Shown: positions 47,946 through 59,455 of the stretch, piece after piece
Position numbering within the stretch: position 1 is the stretch's first letter
Layout: every line of letters starts with the position of its first letter
From: Timema cristinae
Lineage: Eukaryota > Arthropoda > Insecta > Phasmatodea > Timematidae
NCBI GenBank assembly: GCA_039000515.1
Contig: JBCFYV010000001.1
Coordinates: forward strand, 48,591,976-48,655,975
Reading direction: 5' to 3'
DNA: 64,000 bases
Translations under genes and position numbers: made by a program
The notes under the pieces: generated by a model
What the model saw: the letters and a program-made list of their open reading frames with translations, nothing else
Databases searched by the model: none
What the model was told of the DNA's origin: nothing

Positions 47946-47952
47946 ACCTTTA

Positions 47953-48185
47953 ATAGTCGAATGGTCTAAGGCGTCACTCTCACAATAGACTGGACTGCCA
48001 ATGACAGGATGATCGGGTTTCGAATCCCACTTGGGTGTACTGAGGGTAGTTTTTCCTAAATGGTTTTTCCACTCTACCCCGGTGCAAATTCATGTATATT
48101 TCCTCTGAGTACAGCCTTCCTCATCCATAACAAAATAGCGTCTTTAGTACACATGCGTATAAACCAAACGGGTAGTAAGACGCAA
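47953..48185 (+). mobile_element. SINE B, nearly full-length
   Basis: Head GAATGGTCTAAGGCGTCACT and GATCGGGTTTCGAATCCCAC, body GTGTACTGAGGGTAGTTTTT, tail CAAACGGGTAGTAAGACGCA. Confidence 0.9.
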
Positions 48186-48189
48186 TTAT

Positions 48190-49525
48190 GAAATAAGTTG
48201 TTATGAAATTAAAGTAATTGCAATAAATTTATCAATAATTTTATTTGTTAAATTGTTTTATTATATTAAAAATATATATAAACATTTCTGATTTATTAAT
48301 ACATCAATTATTTTATACATAACTGTATGACAAATACATATTTTGTTCATAAAATCATAAAATTTTAACAAAACGCCGTTTGAACGAATGATTGTAATGA
48401 TACATTTTAACGTCATTTTATAAACAATAAATAATGGCCGTTCAAGCTGCATCTTATTACCCGTCCATTTAGACACGAATTCTAAGCGATAAGATGCCTG
48501 ATTTGAGGAGTAGGCCTGTTATTACAAGAAAGCAAGGTGGATAACAGGGTACTTGATTGCTGTACATAACACGGTTCAAATCAGCCATCAAACTAAAGAT
48601 AGTTTCACCCATAGGCCTATCAAACTCACGCACAGTGAATCAGACATAAAATACAACTTTTATGTAATTTATTGTCCGAAAGTATTATTTCACATCTATA
48701 CAATTTCCTGGTCAGTCAGCCTTGAAATAGGCTAAGGAACTGCACCAGTGTTTGTTGTAAGGAGGACGTAAAGGTGTTTTGTGGTAAAACTAGATTTAAT
48801 TCAATATTCCCTTAAAAGTCACATGCACCCTGAACTATCTGGCAATTCCTTTCTTCCCTTAACTCCCTCCCTCTATTATTAACCTCCCATTCTCCTGGAT
48901 ACGAACATCTATTTCCAGTGTGGGATTTGAACCAAGGTCTTCTAGGTATGTGACAGAAATTGTGCTTCTAAGCCAGCCTCACTAGTAAATACGATGCTAC
49001 CTGCCAATGGATCTTTGAAACCAAAAGGAGGAATGAGTCACGATTTGCGTCAGCCTTCTCTTCGGTCTTCCACACGGGTCATCAACTCCTGGCATGGCGT
49101 GGCCCATCATTCTTTCTCTCTCTTCCTCCTCTGATCTTCATCATTGTCTTACATCGTGAAGACTGTTTGTTCGAACCTTAGCTTGGATTTGATTTTCGAC
49201 ATCTTAAATTGGTTGGCAATACGTCCGCCTATAGATCTGAAAAGTATAGGGCCTAGCTTAGGCGAGAAATGTATCATTGGTGAAATTGGATTTTCCCATT
49301 TAACGGTGATAAATTGACAGCCAGGGCTTTGGTGTTGTGCTTGTTCTAGAGGTAGAATGGTTTTTAACCCTCACAGACAATAATTAGGCCTACGCTAGTT
49401 AAATAGGAGTGAGGAAGATAGAACTACAGGAAATTTACCTGGATATACGTAACACACTTACACTTTAACACACTTTTTTAATTTTAACACCTTATCTCCC
49501 AACCACCAACCCACTTTGGGGCCGC
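48190..49525. other. AT-rich stretch with tRNA-like relics
   Basis: 48914-48985 minus: TGGCTTAGAAGCACA and TTGGTTCAAATCCCACA with tRNA spacing. 48575-48600 plus: a B-box-like CACGGTTCAAATCAGCC only. No gene. Confidence 0.5.
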
Positions 49526-49529
49526 AAGG

Positions 49530-49577
49530 TCTCAGCGTATTACCCAAGTGGGTATAAAATGAAGTGCTAAAAAATTT
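49530..49577 (+). mobile_element. SINE 3' tail relic
   Basis: GCGTATTACCCAAGTGGGTA followed by AAATGAAGTGCTAAAA resembles the shared SINE tail. The body is not recognisable upstream. Confidence 0.5.
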
Positions 49578-49604
49578 TGCTACTCGTGCGTGTTAGACGC
49601 TTAT

Positions 49605-49800
49605 TTATTAACGGTAATGTGTTAGGGGTGAGGAAGGTTAAGTTACGAGAACGTGTACCCACATTTGCGTGGGGATGGATTGAAAATCGATAGGTAAAGA
49701 CACCCTCAATACATCTATCTGGTATTCGAACCCCAATAGCCCACGTCATTGGGAGTTCAGTAGAATGTTTGAGTGACGACTTAGACCATATGACTACTAA
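49605..49800 (-). mobile_element. SINE B, diverged
   Basis: The complement shows GGTCTAAGTCGTCACTC, TTGGGGTTCGAATACCAG, TGTATTGAGGGTGTC and ACGCAAATGTGGGTACACG in SINE B order. Confidence 0.8.
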
Positions 49801-49812
49801 AATAGAGACAAA

Positions 49813-49940
49813 GTATGAATCTAGCATCTAACCTATAACGGCGATCAAAAGTCAACGAGAAGCATGCCATGAATCTAACATCTAACCTACAATGGCAACA
49901 AAAGGCAACTAGAGACAGGCTATGAATCTACCATTTAACA
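49813..49940. repeat. Diverged 52-56 bp tandem repeat, 3 copies
   Basis: TATGAATCTAGCATCTAACC, CATGAATCTAACATCTAACC and TATGAATCTACCATTTAAC start near 49813, 49869 and 49921. Confidence 0.75.
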
Positions 49941-50560
49941 AATAACTGGGATAAAATAATGAATGAGACATGCTAAGGATCTCTATCTCCTACGTTGCTT
50001 TTATATTGCTGGAGAAAGCATCTCAAATTCTACTAGATATAAATCGTGTATGCAAAGAGCTAAATTCATTCGATTTTATAATATATTTGCCATTTGGCTT
50101 TCATTTATTGTTTAAAATAAAAAATATATGATACATAAACCTTGCGTGAGATGATTATACACTAGTAATACAAACTTGAGATTAAAGAGAAAATAATTAG
50201 AATATATTTGTAGTGCATAAAATAAAACATAAAGAAAATCCGTTTTAAATTTATTTGTGTACATACACAAATGCATATTTATGGTTGATAAAAAAGAGAA
50301 AGAAGAAAAAAATCAAATAAAGAGTAGGAGAAAAGGAAAAACGAAGCCCATTGGGAGACAAATACGATGCAGGCCCCATGGTGGGACGAACTCTTCAATA
50401 ATTTAGAAAAGCGGAATGGGGAGTGGGGGGGGGGGGGGTGGAAGGAGGGGTTCAAAGTGGTTCTGGTGTCATGCATGAGATGCCCACACTGGGGGCTATT
50501 TACTTATATTTATTGAATTAGTACTGGTAGCATTAACATAAGTCATATTTAAAGGTGTTT
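49941..50560. other. AT-rich stretch, nothing recognised
   Basis: A G-run lies at about 50427-50440. No gene. Confidence 0.55.
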
Positions 50561-50699
50561 AGTTGCTATCCCTCACTGCCGCTTCGGGGGTAACTCGTTG
50601 ATGTAACGACGCTGGCGACGTTGTGTTCAGACACGTGTGGGATTTGCCGGAGCGGTGGGTGTAGACCATCCCGTGGAATCGCCGGTGACAAGGACAAAC

Positions 50700-51190
50700 A
50701 GATGGGAAGGGTGGAGAGGTCGAAGGAAGGAGTCCCGGCAACACGGGTGTCGCGGTGGGCGGTTGGATAGAGTCCCGGAAACGTGAGTCGCGATGGGAGG
50801 TAGGATGGAGTCCCGGCAACGTGAGCCGTGGTGGGAGGTAGGATGGAGTCCCGGGCCCGGGAGTCACGGTGGGAGGTAGGGTAGCGTCCCGGTAGCGTGA
50901 GTCGCGGGAGAAGGTAGGATAGAATCCCGGCAACGTGAATCACGATGGTAGGTAGGATGGAGTCCCGGCAACGGGAGTCACGGTGGGAGGTAGGGTAGCG
51001 TCCTGGTAGCGTGAGTCGCGGGAGAAGGTAGGATAGAATCCCGGCAACGTGAATCACGATGGTAGGTAGGATGGAGTCCCGGCAACGTGAGTCGTGATGG
51101 GAGGTAGGATAGAGTCACGGCAACGTTAGTCGTGGTGGGAGGCAGGATGGAGTCATGGCAATGTGAGTCACGGTGGGAGGTAAAGGATGA
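50700..51190. repeat. 38-bp minisatellite with 114-bp higher-order unit
   Basis: Unit GGTAGGATGGAGTCCCGGCA plus 18 more bases. A diverged variant (GAGAAGGTAGGATAGAATCC) recurs 114 bp apart (about 50909 and 51023), so three units form a higher-order repeat. Minus frames of 124 and 163 codons arise because 114 is a multiple of 3. Confidence 0.93.
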
Positions 51191-52440
51191 CGGTGGAAGG
51201 AGAGGGAGTTAAGACAAAATTGCTCTTTACGAAACACTACAATTTATTAAGCTCTTTCAAACGGCGCACCCAGGTTGGGTAGCTATTCTCAGACTGGCCT
51301 TTGACCGAAATCCGAAATCAAATGGCATGCTTTGGTGCTCCCTGAAGGGGAGCACGAGAGCAAGTTCCAACACGTATCAACCAATGGTCACACCGTGTGG
51401 TTCGCAAGTAAAATGATGGTTTGTCGCGTTTCGCGAAGTTCTGAAATCAAGAAACAGAAAGAACATATTATTAGTTATAGTGAGGGGAGGGAGAGGAAGT
51501 GGGGAAATAGTTTTGTTGCACCCTCTCTGAGTCCTGTACCCCCCGGCCAACAAAAGGATAAAAGGGAGAGGATGAACTTAACATACAAAAAATGGAAATT
51601 ATAAAAAATATATAGATTCAACAAAATGAGCAGTTTATTCAATTAAATGACAATAGCGCAGATAAAAAAATTGGTCTCATTATATCATTATGAGTACAGT
51701 TGGAGATTATGCTCGAAGCCAACAACTTTATATCATTAAAGTTGCGCAAGTGTTTAAACAAAAGGAAACATGAAATCCATCATAATATTGATAGTCCAGT
51801 CTATAAGAGACAATAACAAAGCGAATATTTTTAAATGCGATACAAAATTATAAGGGCCTAATGGGCACCTTGATATGGTTCCAAAGGTTTCGTAATTCAC
51901 AGAAAACGATATCATAAATATAAAGATTTAAATTTGACGACTATACAACAGAGTCTACACAACGTGAGGGTTTGACTACCAGACATAAGCCAAACTCCCA
52001 TGGGACTATCATATCTGACTTAGAATATGGAACTAACAGTTCCATCAATTAACAAAACTTTAGCTGTTCAAACAGAACTTACGTTGCAAAAGATTAAAGT
52101 CATCCTAATTTAAATTCCAATAAAAAGTTACTTCACGTTACGTTAAATCAAACCATAATTTTAAATATGAAAAGTTACTTCGATAAAAAAAATCTCTACA
52201 ATTCCAAACAATATAATATTAACAAGTCAAACTTCTAATCAGCACATAACTGAGGATATTTACGAGAATAAAAATATAAACAAAAGTTACAGCGCCCGAG
52301 CGGCGACCTATCTAAGATAGAATATTTAGACATTTTTTTGGCGATCAACATATTAATACGTTAGATTTTGAAACTGAATATTATATGCAAAAAGTTTAAA
52401 GTTTATAAATAAGTTAGAGTTCATAACTCCACCCGTCTAA
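51191..52440. other. AT-rich stretch, nothing recognised
   Basis: An inverted repeat GTGCTCCCTGAAGGGGAGCAC lies at about 51334. No gene. Confidence 0.55.
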
Positions 52441-52449
52441 GCGACGATT

Positions 52450-52689
52450 TTGATACATTTTTACAAGTTTTCTCCAGCCATTGTCCAGATCCATGACAAT
52501 GGTCTGTCGTCGATCGTTGATCGTAGGATAGTCGATTATGGCAAGCTTGCACAGCCATTATATAGGGATTTTGTTGTTCTGGAAAGAAGGGGGGAGTACA
52601 CCAAACACGCATATGATGACGTCAACGATGCCTTCAAACAGTCACGTACACCATTGTTGATTCCGCTTGCTCCATCGGAATATCCGTGA
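52450..52689 (+). pseudogene. Possible LTR-retrotransposon RT/RNase H fragment
   Basis: The 79-codon frame contains VDYGKLAQPLY and then KHAYDDVNDAFKQSRTPLL. This resembles the region between reverse transcriptase and RNase H in Gypsy-type elements, where a conserved start is followed by an alanine-phenylalanine helix. The match is short, nothing before or after it continues the protein, and no LTRs are seen. Confidence 0.25.
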
Positions 52690-52950
52690 ATATCTCCAAT
52701 CACCCGATGTTTTGAAGGAGGTTCCTCTAGTCTCCGTCTGGGGTCGGATACATAACTGTCTTCTAGTAGATGTTGATAGTTCTCGGTTCATTTCACGCTA
52801 GTACAGTCGGAGTGCCGGGTCGCTTTGTTGACCCACTGGATCTCCCTTGACCCACTCGCCAGTCTAGGATTCCAGGTGCCGGCCAGCCTTGCAGGATTCT
52901 ATTGTGAGCAGATTAGTATTGTAAGTACATGAACAAATTAATACTTAGGA
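52690..52950. other. Unique sequence, nothing recognised
   Basis: Moderately GC-rich. No repeat or frame that I can support. Confidence 0.5.
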
Positions 52951-53095
52951 TTGGATTGAGTAATAAATATATTGTCCAGCATTGTTTCTATTGTGTCTTC
53001 TTAGCCTACAAGAACTACAACAGAGAAAAATACTATTGTAGGGATCCTAATTGAGTTGAATTTATTGGAGCGGGTAGTATGCTTTGTTGTCCAGT

Positions 53096-53185
53096 TATAA
53101 CATTATACCACGTAATGTTACAAATCTCTAATCACGTCAGTATGGGGCGGGGTCCAGTTGTAACATTATACCACGTAATGTTACA
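53096..53185. repeat. Duplicated 27-bp imperfect palindrome
   Basis: TGTAACATTA and TAATGTTACA arms around TACCACG, at 53096-53122 (first arm TATAACATTA) and 53159-53185, 63 bp apart. They lie in the LINE's likely 3' untranslated region. Confidence 0.85.
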
Positions 53186-53286
53186 GTTTGGGAAACCGAA
53201 TATGGGTTTTTTGAGTTATGTGCGGATACACTACTCTATGGGGGGGGTGGGTGAGAGCTTCCCAAACCACTGTTGACACATCTCGT

Positions 53287-54662
53287 TTATCCGAGCAGGG
53301 CTTTGGGACGTCGATGGCACCCACCAGGGTCGATGACATAGTTCCCAATCCCCTGAATAAGAGGATTGGTGGCACCGGGCAGTCTGGCGTAGAAGGACTG
53401 CGCCAGTTTCCAAAAGTGGTCCTTGATGGTATACATATCCAGGTCACGATGCAGAGTCTCATTACAGATATACCAAGACGCGCCCACAATGATCCTCATA
53501 CACACGCTCTGAAACGCCTGCATCCTCCTCATATACGTGTCCGCCAAGTGGCCCCAAGTGGAACACGCATAGTCGAGGATCGGTCTGAGCAACTGCTTGT
53601 ACAAAGTCAGATCGTTCTTGTTGACAGGGTGCTACGCCTGTTAAGCAGTGGGCCAAGGATTCTTAACCTTTGCCTCACCTTGTTGAGTCTCTCGTTGCAG
53701 TGGCGTCTCCATGTCAGTTTGGCATCCAGCGTAAGTCCTAGGTACCAAACACTGTCCGCCCATCCGATCTGTTCTCCGAACAGCCTGAGTGGGGCCAGCC
53801 TGTAGTACTTTCTTTTCCACGTGAAGAGCACTGCAGTGCTCTTCTCCACGTTAATACATGTTCTCCACCTGGTCAGCCACCCATCCAACTATCAGGTGCA
53901 TCTGGAGTCGCCTCTCCACCAGCTGCCCTCACCACGACTCCGCTACTAGAGCCGTGTCGTCCGCATACAGTGCCAACTTGGTGTCTGGGGTTTCTGGAAT
54001 GTCGTTCGCATACAGGTGTAGAGCACCGGGCCCACCATGGAACCCAGTGGCACTCCAGCCCGGATGCTTCTGACATGGGAGGTGGCGTTCCCAAAGGTAG
54101 TGGAGAAGGTGTGGTGGGATAGACAAGATTGAACAACCTTAACTAGGTAGAAAGGCAGGTACAGGGAGAGGAGTTTGAAAAGGAGGCCTTCGTGCCAAAC
54201 ATGGTCGAAGGCCTTTGCAACGTCGAGAAAGACAGCACCAGTCAGCCTGTTGATGTTTAAGTTCCTCGTGACCTGCCCCACGAGCCGGACGAGTTGGTGA
54301 GACGAAGCCTGTCCCACCCGAAAGCCGAACTGCTAGTCCACCAAGATGCCCGCCTCGCGAACATGTCGGGTCACTCTTGTCGGTAGTAATCTCTCGAACA
54401 ACTTTCCCAGACAGTCGAGCAAGCTGATCGGTCGGTAGGACGAGGCTAGGGCCGGGTCCTTACCCGGTTTATGAAAGTAGAGGACGTTGGCATGCTTCCA
54501 GAGCTCGGGGAAGTGACTCAGGAACAGGGCGGCGTTGAATAACTCCACGAGGAAGTTAATCGCCTCCAAGGGCAGCTTTCTGAGGACCGCGTTACGCATA
54601 CCGTCAGGTCCGGGGGCCTTGATTAGTCTTAGAGCGGCTATTGCCCGTGACATTTCTGTCAC
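53287..54662 (-). pseudogene. Jockey-like reverse transcriptase and C-terminal region, broken
   Basis: 54662-54333 has IKAPGPDGMRNAVLRKLP and SSYRPISLLDCLGKLFE, the fingers motifs. 54317-54020 has LDVAKAFDHVWHEGLL (palm motif with aspartate) and IRAGVPLGSMVGPVLY. The catalytic YADD is at 53967-53956 in another frame. 53888-53607 has YLGLTLDAKLTWRRH. 53604-53287 has LLRPILDYACSTWGH and NETLHRDLDMYTIKDHFWK. This order is characteristic of Jockey-clade elements of arthropods. The enzyme would copy its RNA into DNA at a nicked target, but this copy cannot be translated. Confidence 0.85.
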
Positions 54663-54671
54663 CTCCGTGGG

Positions 54672-55385
54672 TTAAGGTTCATCCAAGGGTCTGTACGAGA
54701 CCACACCGATGACCTGAGCCACGTGCGGAACGTGCACTGGGTCTGACGGGTTGTCAGTCGGTACAAATTGCACCTTTAAGTGCTCAGCGAAAGCATCGGC
54801 CTTCTCCTGGTCAGAGTTGGCCACCCCATTGCGACCTACAATAGGTGGCCTTGGTGCGGGAACCCGCATCAAGTTCCTCGTGATCTGCAACAGGGACCTG
54901 TCCTGCACGCACAGGCTCTCAATCTTGTCCTCCCAGACACTGTTCCGGTATTCTCGGACCATCTCTCGAACCGCATGGACTTTGCGGCTCCAGTTGGCCT
55001 TGTCCACCGGATTCCTCGATATTTGCCAAGCCTTCCTCAGCCGATTTTTCTCCTGGACGTGCCTGAGGATAGAATCGGGCAAAGAAGCCTGTGGTGCCCT
55101 CTTAGGACGGTGCCTGGGTGTCTAAGCTTCGAGCGACCCCTTGATGGTGGAAGTTATGATCTCCGCACCGCAATCGATTTCTGCTGCTGTTCGAAAGGTA
55201 GGGGTGGGTACCAACCTCTCTCTCAACACATTCGTAAACCAGTCCCAGTCAGTGCGCTTTAGGTAAGGTTTTTCAGGGGGGTCTATGAAGGACACCGTGC
55301 GTCCCAGGTTCACAAAAACGGAGCTGTGATCCGAGTCTAGCTCAGCTAGAGACTTCAACACTAACCGTCCCCTGCAGTAAGGCAC
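54672..55385 (-). pseudogene. Jockey-like endonuclease end and linker, broken
   Basis: 55385-55122 contains LDSDHSSVFVNL; the SDH is the C-terminal active-site motif of AP-type endonucleases that nick the target DNA. After an in-frame stop, 55082-54672 is a basic linker (KNRLRKAWQ) leading into the reverse transcriptase. The N-terminal endonuclease and ORF1 are missing because of the 5' truncation. All stops here are in the same frame as the first half of the reverse transcriptase. Confidence 0.75.
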
Positions 55386-55399
55386 AACAAAGTGACTTG

Positions 55400-55780
55400 A
55401 TCAAAGCATTATAATTCCATGATAAAGTTTTTAAAAAAAGGTGACTAACTTATTCTTCAAAATGGAAACTAAAACTTAAAAAGGCCAGCTTGGCGATTAT
55501 GAATATGAAGTGGAGTTTAGAAGAATAAACTAAGTATCCTATTCAGATTAGTTTAGGTGGTAATACCGATGATGAAATCAAGTTAGGTCACTCAGTCAAA
55601 TTGGGCATTTGAGATAGTGCTCAAGAAGGACATAAGTATACTCTTAGGGAAGAAACACCAATAACATTGATACATGCACATATTGGCCATTTCTAATATA
55701 GTGTGCTATACATATTTCCACGTGGCATCACACATACATACACACATACCAACATGTGGGGGTTTTAAAAGTGCAGCTTT
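55400..55780. other. Sequence without recognised features
   Basis: Short CACATACATACACACAT run near 55728-55748. No gene. Confidence 0.55.
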
Positions 55781-55791
55781 GATTACCTCTT

Positions 55792-56040
55792 ACTCACCTC
55801 GGTGGCGTAGTTATCTAACCATAAGTTTCGTGTTGAGCTAACTGCCGAGGACGGGGAGTTTGAGGTTCGAATCTTGGTTAGGTGAACTGGGGGTGGTTTT
55901 CTCTAAATGGTTTTCCACTTTCTCCATGAAAATGCGGGTTCCCTTCCTCTATATTCATCCTTCAATTTCTAACCCATTAGAGTAATTAGTACCTAAGCGT
56001 ATAACCCGAATGGGTAGTAAGATGGGTGTTAAGTATTATT
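55792..56040 (+). mobile_element. SINE B, full-length copy
   Basis: Head ACCTCGGTGGCGTAGTTATC and GAGGTTCGAATCTTGG; tail GCGTATAACCCGAATGGGTA. Target duplication ATTACCTCTT (55782-55791) versus ATTACTTCTT (56041-56050), one mismatch. Confidence 0.92.
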
Positions 56041-56050
56041 ATTACTTCTT

Positions 56051-57285
56051 GAACTTAAACTATTAACTTGGGATAAAGGAACTAGAGGACTTATTTGAAG
56101 GAAATATTAAGATTTATAAAACAGTTCCCTTCAATTTTTTCTCGCTCACATAATTAGTTTTCTCAGCGTAAGCGATGAAAGGTAAATATATTCAGTTTTT
56201 GGCAAATTATGATAGTTAAATTTTTCTAAGCTAAATGGTCAGGCTTATAAAATCCCTAAACTTAATTTTTACTTTTTTACGTTAATTCTTGCTAGCTATT
56301 AGTCTTTGGTCTATTTCTTAGATCTCTACCAATTTTCTTTCCTAAAATAATCTATCTGGCTATGTAAAGACCCGTTGTATTCAGGCAATGTTCTGATGTT
56401 TAATAAACCGACTGTGAAAACCTACAAACAAGTCTCAATAAAGGGCGTGTATTTGGTCTACAGCTAAAATACTATTTTGATAGGAGCAGGTTGCGTGTTA
56501 TTGTGATGAAATATTAGAAAGAGATTTCATAAAACTGTGACCATGTGTGACAAGAAGGGGAAAAGAGGTAGCCAAATAAAATAAACCTAACGTCGTTAAT
56601 GGACAGCCCCTTAAAAAGCGATTAAATAAACAGTTTTTTTGGTCTTTCCTATAAAAATTACATTTATGAAAATACAGTATTTTCGAGATATGTGATCCAA
56701 GTAACGTTGTCACCATAAACATAATGGACATCCCTGACCTAAGGAATGGTAGCAGGCATGTTCTCAGATATAAATACGATCATTTTTGGCCTCAATGCCC
56801 ACGGTGGACATCCCTGAACCAGTAGCCAACATGTCCTCAGGTAGAAACACCAGTAGCCGGAGCCACTCGAAGAATAAATTATCTTCTGATTATATCTTTT
56901 CAGACTTTGTATTCTTTTAATGCTAGAGTTTGGAACAACCCCACCTTTTTTTTTTTACTTCTATTTACCACTTAAAAAAAAGAGTAAAAGATATTACGAG
57001 CTCAGCTCCCGTGCGACGTGACCAGGAAAACATTATCAAGCGATGTTTATTAAGGTCTCGTGTGGTTGGTTTATGTTTCTGTCCTTGTTTCAGGGGGTAT
57101 TGTTTATGTGGACGTTTATCGGTGTGTATGTTATCTTTTATCAGAAGACAGTAACGTAACCTAGGTCTGCTCTTTATAGATGAGTGGGGGCCATTCAATG
57201 ACATGGTACTATTTTGCCACATTTTTCATTTTCATTTTAAATAAAACACAAATACGTGCAATGGACATTATCTAGATTTTGCTTG
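56051..57285. other. AT-rich stretch, no gene recognised
   Basis: TGGACATCCCTGA occurs at about 56726 and 56813 with similar following sequence (CATGTTCTCAGATA; CATGTCCTCAGGTA), a diverged duplicate. No other signal. Confidence 0.5.
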
Positions 57286-57287
57286 TA

Positions 57288-57440
57288 TTTTAGAGCCGCT
57301 TCCTACTACCCGACCAGATCATCAGTATTTATTTAATATAATGGTTAAGAGCAAGAATGCTAGAATTAAAATGAAATGTTCCTACATTTGCGTGAAAGGA
57401 TAGCCGCAACCCATTTAAGATATATTCTCCATATTTCATG
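57288..57440 (-). mobile_element. SINE B-like relic, strongly diverged
   Basis: GCCGCTTCCTACTACCCGAC resembles the complement of the shared tail. CCTACATTTGCGTGAAAGGA and CAACCCATTTAAGA follow as in the SINE B body. Confidence 0.5.
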
Positions 57441-57689
57441 ACTGACGTTCATAATTCAAAATATATATCAACAGTAAAGTTGTGGGTAAAAGATATCAAT
57501 GTTAAAGTGACTTCGACCTAACTGTTTTTTTTTGTAAAACAAACTTTATTTTTTGAATTTATGAATCAATAAAATTTTAATCTGAGCCATAATTTGCTCA
57601 CAAAGTTAAAATGTAACGTTTAACTTTGTCTTTTAAATTATATACCTAAGTGGGCAAATATCATAAATCCAAAATTTTTCCTACCAATT

Positions 57690-57790
57690 TAGGAAAAACC
57701 ACGCTCAATACATTCAGACGGGATTCAAATTCTGATCTCCCACCATCGGCAGATTATAATAGCTGTGCCTGAAATTTAGTCCGCTTGCGA
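57690..57790 (-). mobile_element. SINE B head relic
   Basis: Plus-strand order TTTAGGAAAAACCACGCTCA, ATACATTCAGACGGGATTCA and TCTGATCTCCCACCATCGGC is the complement of a SINE B head and start of body. Confidence 0.65.
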
Positions 57791-59214
57791 GTTGTGGGTT
57801 TCATAAGTAACTTTATAATAGAAAGTGTATTTAAAAAGAAATTCCCCCGCATTGTCATAAGAAAGTGGTGCAAGATTCACATCAACCCATGAACAGCCCC
57901 ACCTCGCCAGTGCTAGACTACTTGTGCCAGTTCGGGCGTTTGCCAGTTCATGTTTCAGCTTAGACTCTTTAATAGACGATAAACGAGTATTGTTGGAAAC
58001 GTGTGAACTAATAACTAATGTCTATTTTTCATATTTTAAGAAATAACAGATAAAAGAATTATTTTTTTATGAAACCTTATAGATTAAGTTTTTAATTTAT
58101 TATTAGAATTACAGCTTATTATAACCGTGAAAATACAATACAGATTTATAGGATTCAACAAAACATATTTTATAATTTAAAATGATTGTGAATTATCCCC
58201 TCCCGCCATAAACTGTCAGGTGGGTTGCAGCCAAAGATGGGGACGGTGACCGAATATATGTGTGTGGGTTCGTAATTTATAGATGACTAGCCTTTTAGGG
58301 TTTATTGTACTACTTTGCACAACTATAAAATATGATGATACTAAGAAGTTACTACAAAGATATAAAGTACTTTACTTAAGAGCTCGTGACTGAACGAACA
58401 AACACTCTAGGTGATCCTACACGGATAAGAACCCCGGTACCCTGGGCACGACGGTTGCCCTCCAGCACACGTACTCGATGATCCGGCGTCCTGACCTGCG
58501 CAGCCCACAAAACGGGCACAATGACCCCTTAGAATCGTTGTTAAATTGTCAGTCCGTTTGCGGGTACACTGCAATTTGGCCTGCTCGCCGAGAGGAATGC
58601 TGAAAAGCTGTTTGGGTTGTCACACACGCGTCCTATTCTTTACTCAAGTAAAATGCAATATTTGTTAACTTGGTATTGATTATTTTCCTGGGCTATATGC
58701 ATTTAATCATACTTATAAATAGGAACGAGGAAGATAAAATTTAAATTAAATCTACACGCATTTTGGGGAGTGCCCCTGAGTAGGTTTCCCTAAAAAAAAA
58801 AAAAAAAAAAAATAATTTTGTTAGTCATAATAAATATTCTCCAATTATAAATTTTAAATATAATCGTTCGAATATTTTTAGAAAATTTCCAATTTTCAAA
58901 AATAATTTATTTGTAAAATACCCCTAATTTAATTTTAATCTAAAAAAGAAAAGCTTATTCTTAATTATCATGAAACAAAATTCCCAGATACCCATTTTGA
59001 ACTAAATCTTAATGGCGACTTTGAAATTTAAAAAAAAAAATCTTAAATCTATTATGAGTTTTATTCTTCTAGCCCTGACTTCTCCATCACCGCAAAACCA
59101 GAATAAATGACACGTAGTCTTTGTATCCACCGGTGTGGGTATGCATTTATTTTATCGCACAAACTAATAAATTCTTACATGTTAATCCCTAAACTTAAAA
59201 ATTGCCTAAACAAG
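57791..59214. other. AT-rich stretch with minor relics
   Basis: 58440-58620 is GC-richer without a recognised product. 58690-58790 resembles a diverged SINE B body on the minus strand. A poly(A) run follows at about 58793-58813. Confidence 0.45.
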
Positions 59215-59215
59215 C

Positions 59216-59455
59216 ATTGTTGGCCGTATGGTCTAAAGTGTTGCTCTCTAAATAGATTGGACTTCTAAAGATGAGGACATCAGGGTTCAAATTCCAGTCG
59301 AGCGTACTTTTTTTTTTTTTTCTTAAATAGTCTCCCTCCATACAAACTCGGGTACACTTCTTCAAAATTAAACCTTTTTCATTCCTAACACATTAGCGCA
59401 AGTATTACATATACGTAAAACAAGACGGTGGTAAGACATGGTGATAAAAAATAAT
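59216..59455 (+). mobile_element. SINE B, diverged
   Basis: GGCCGTATGGTCTAAAGTGT, CAGGGTTCAAATTCCAGTCG, CATTCCTAACACATTAGCGC and GGTGGTAAGACATGGTGAT follow SINE B order. Contains a T-run in the middle. Confidence 0.8.

Larger units (their letters stand above)
52950..55390 (-). mobile_element. Jockey-clade LINE, 5'-truncated and dead
   Basis: The minus strand carries the end of an AP-type endonuclease, a linker, a reverse transcriptase and the C-terminal region, in LINE order. The 5' end is lost near 55390, as usual for target-primed reverse transcription. The 3' border is approximate. Three in-frame stops (near 55120, 54669 and 54330) and at least three frameshifts (near 54020, 53930 and 53605) inactivate it. 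Confidence 0.85.

Noticed and set aside
50559..51057. Proline/arginine-rich minus frames
   Set aside because: Product of the 114-bp higher-order minisatellite unit.
53218..53805. 195-codon plus frame
   Set aside because: Shadow of the minus-strand reverse-transcriptase C-terminal region, whose motifs are clear.
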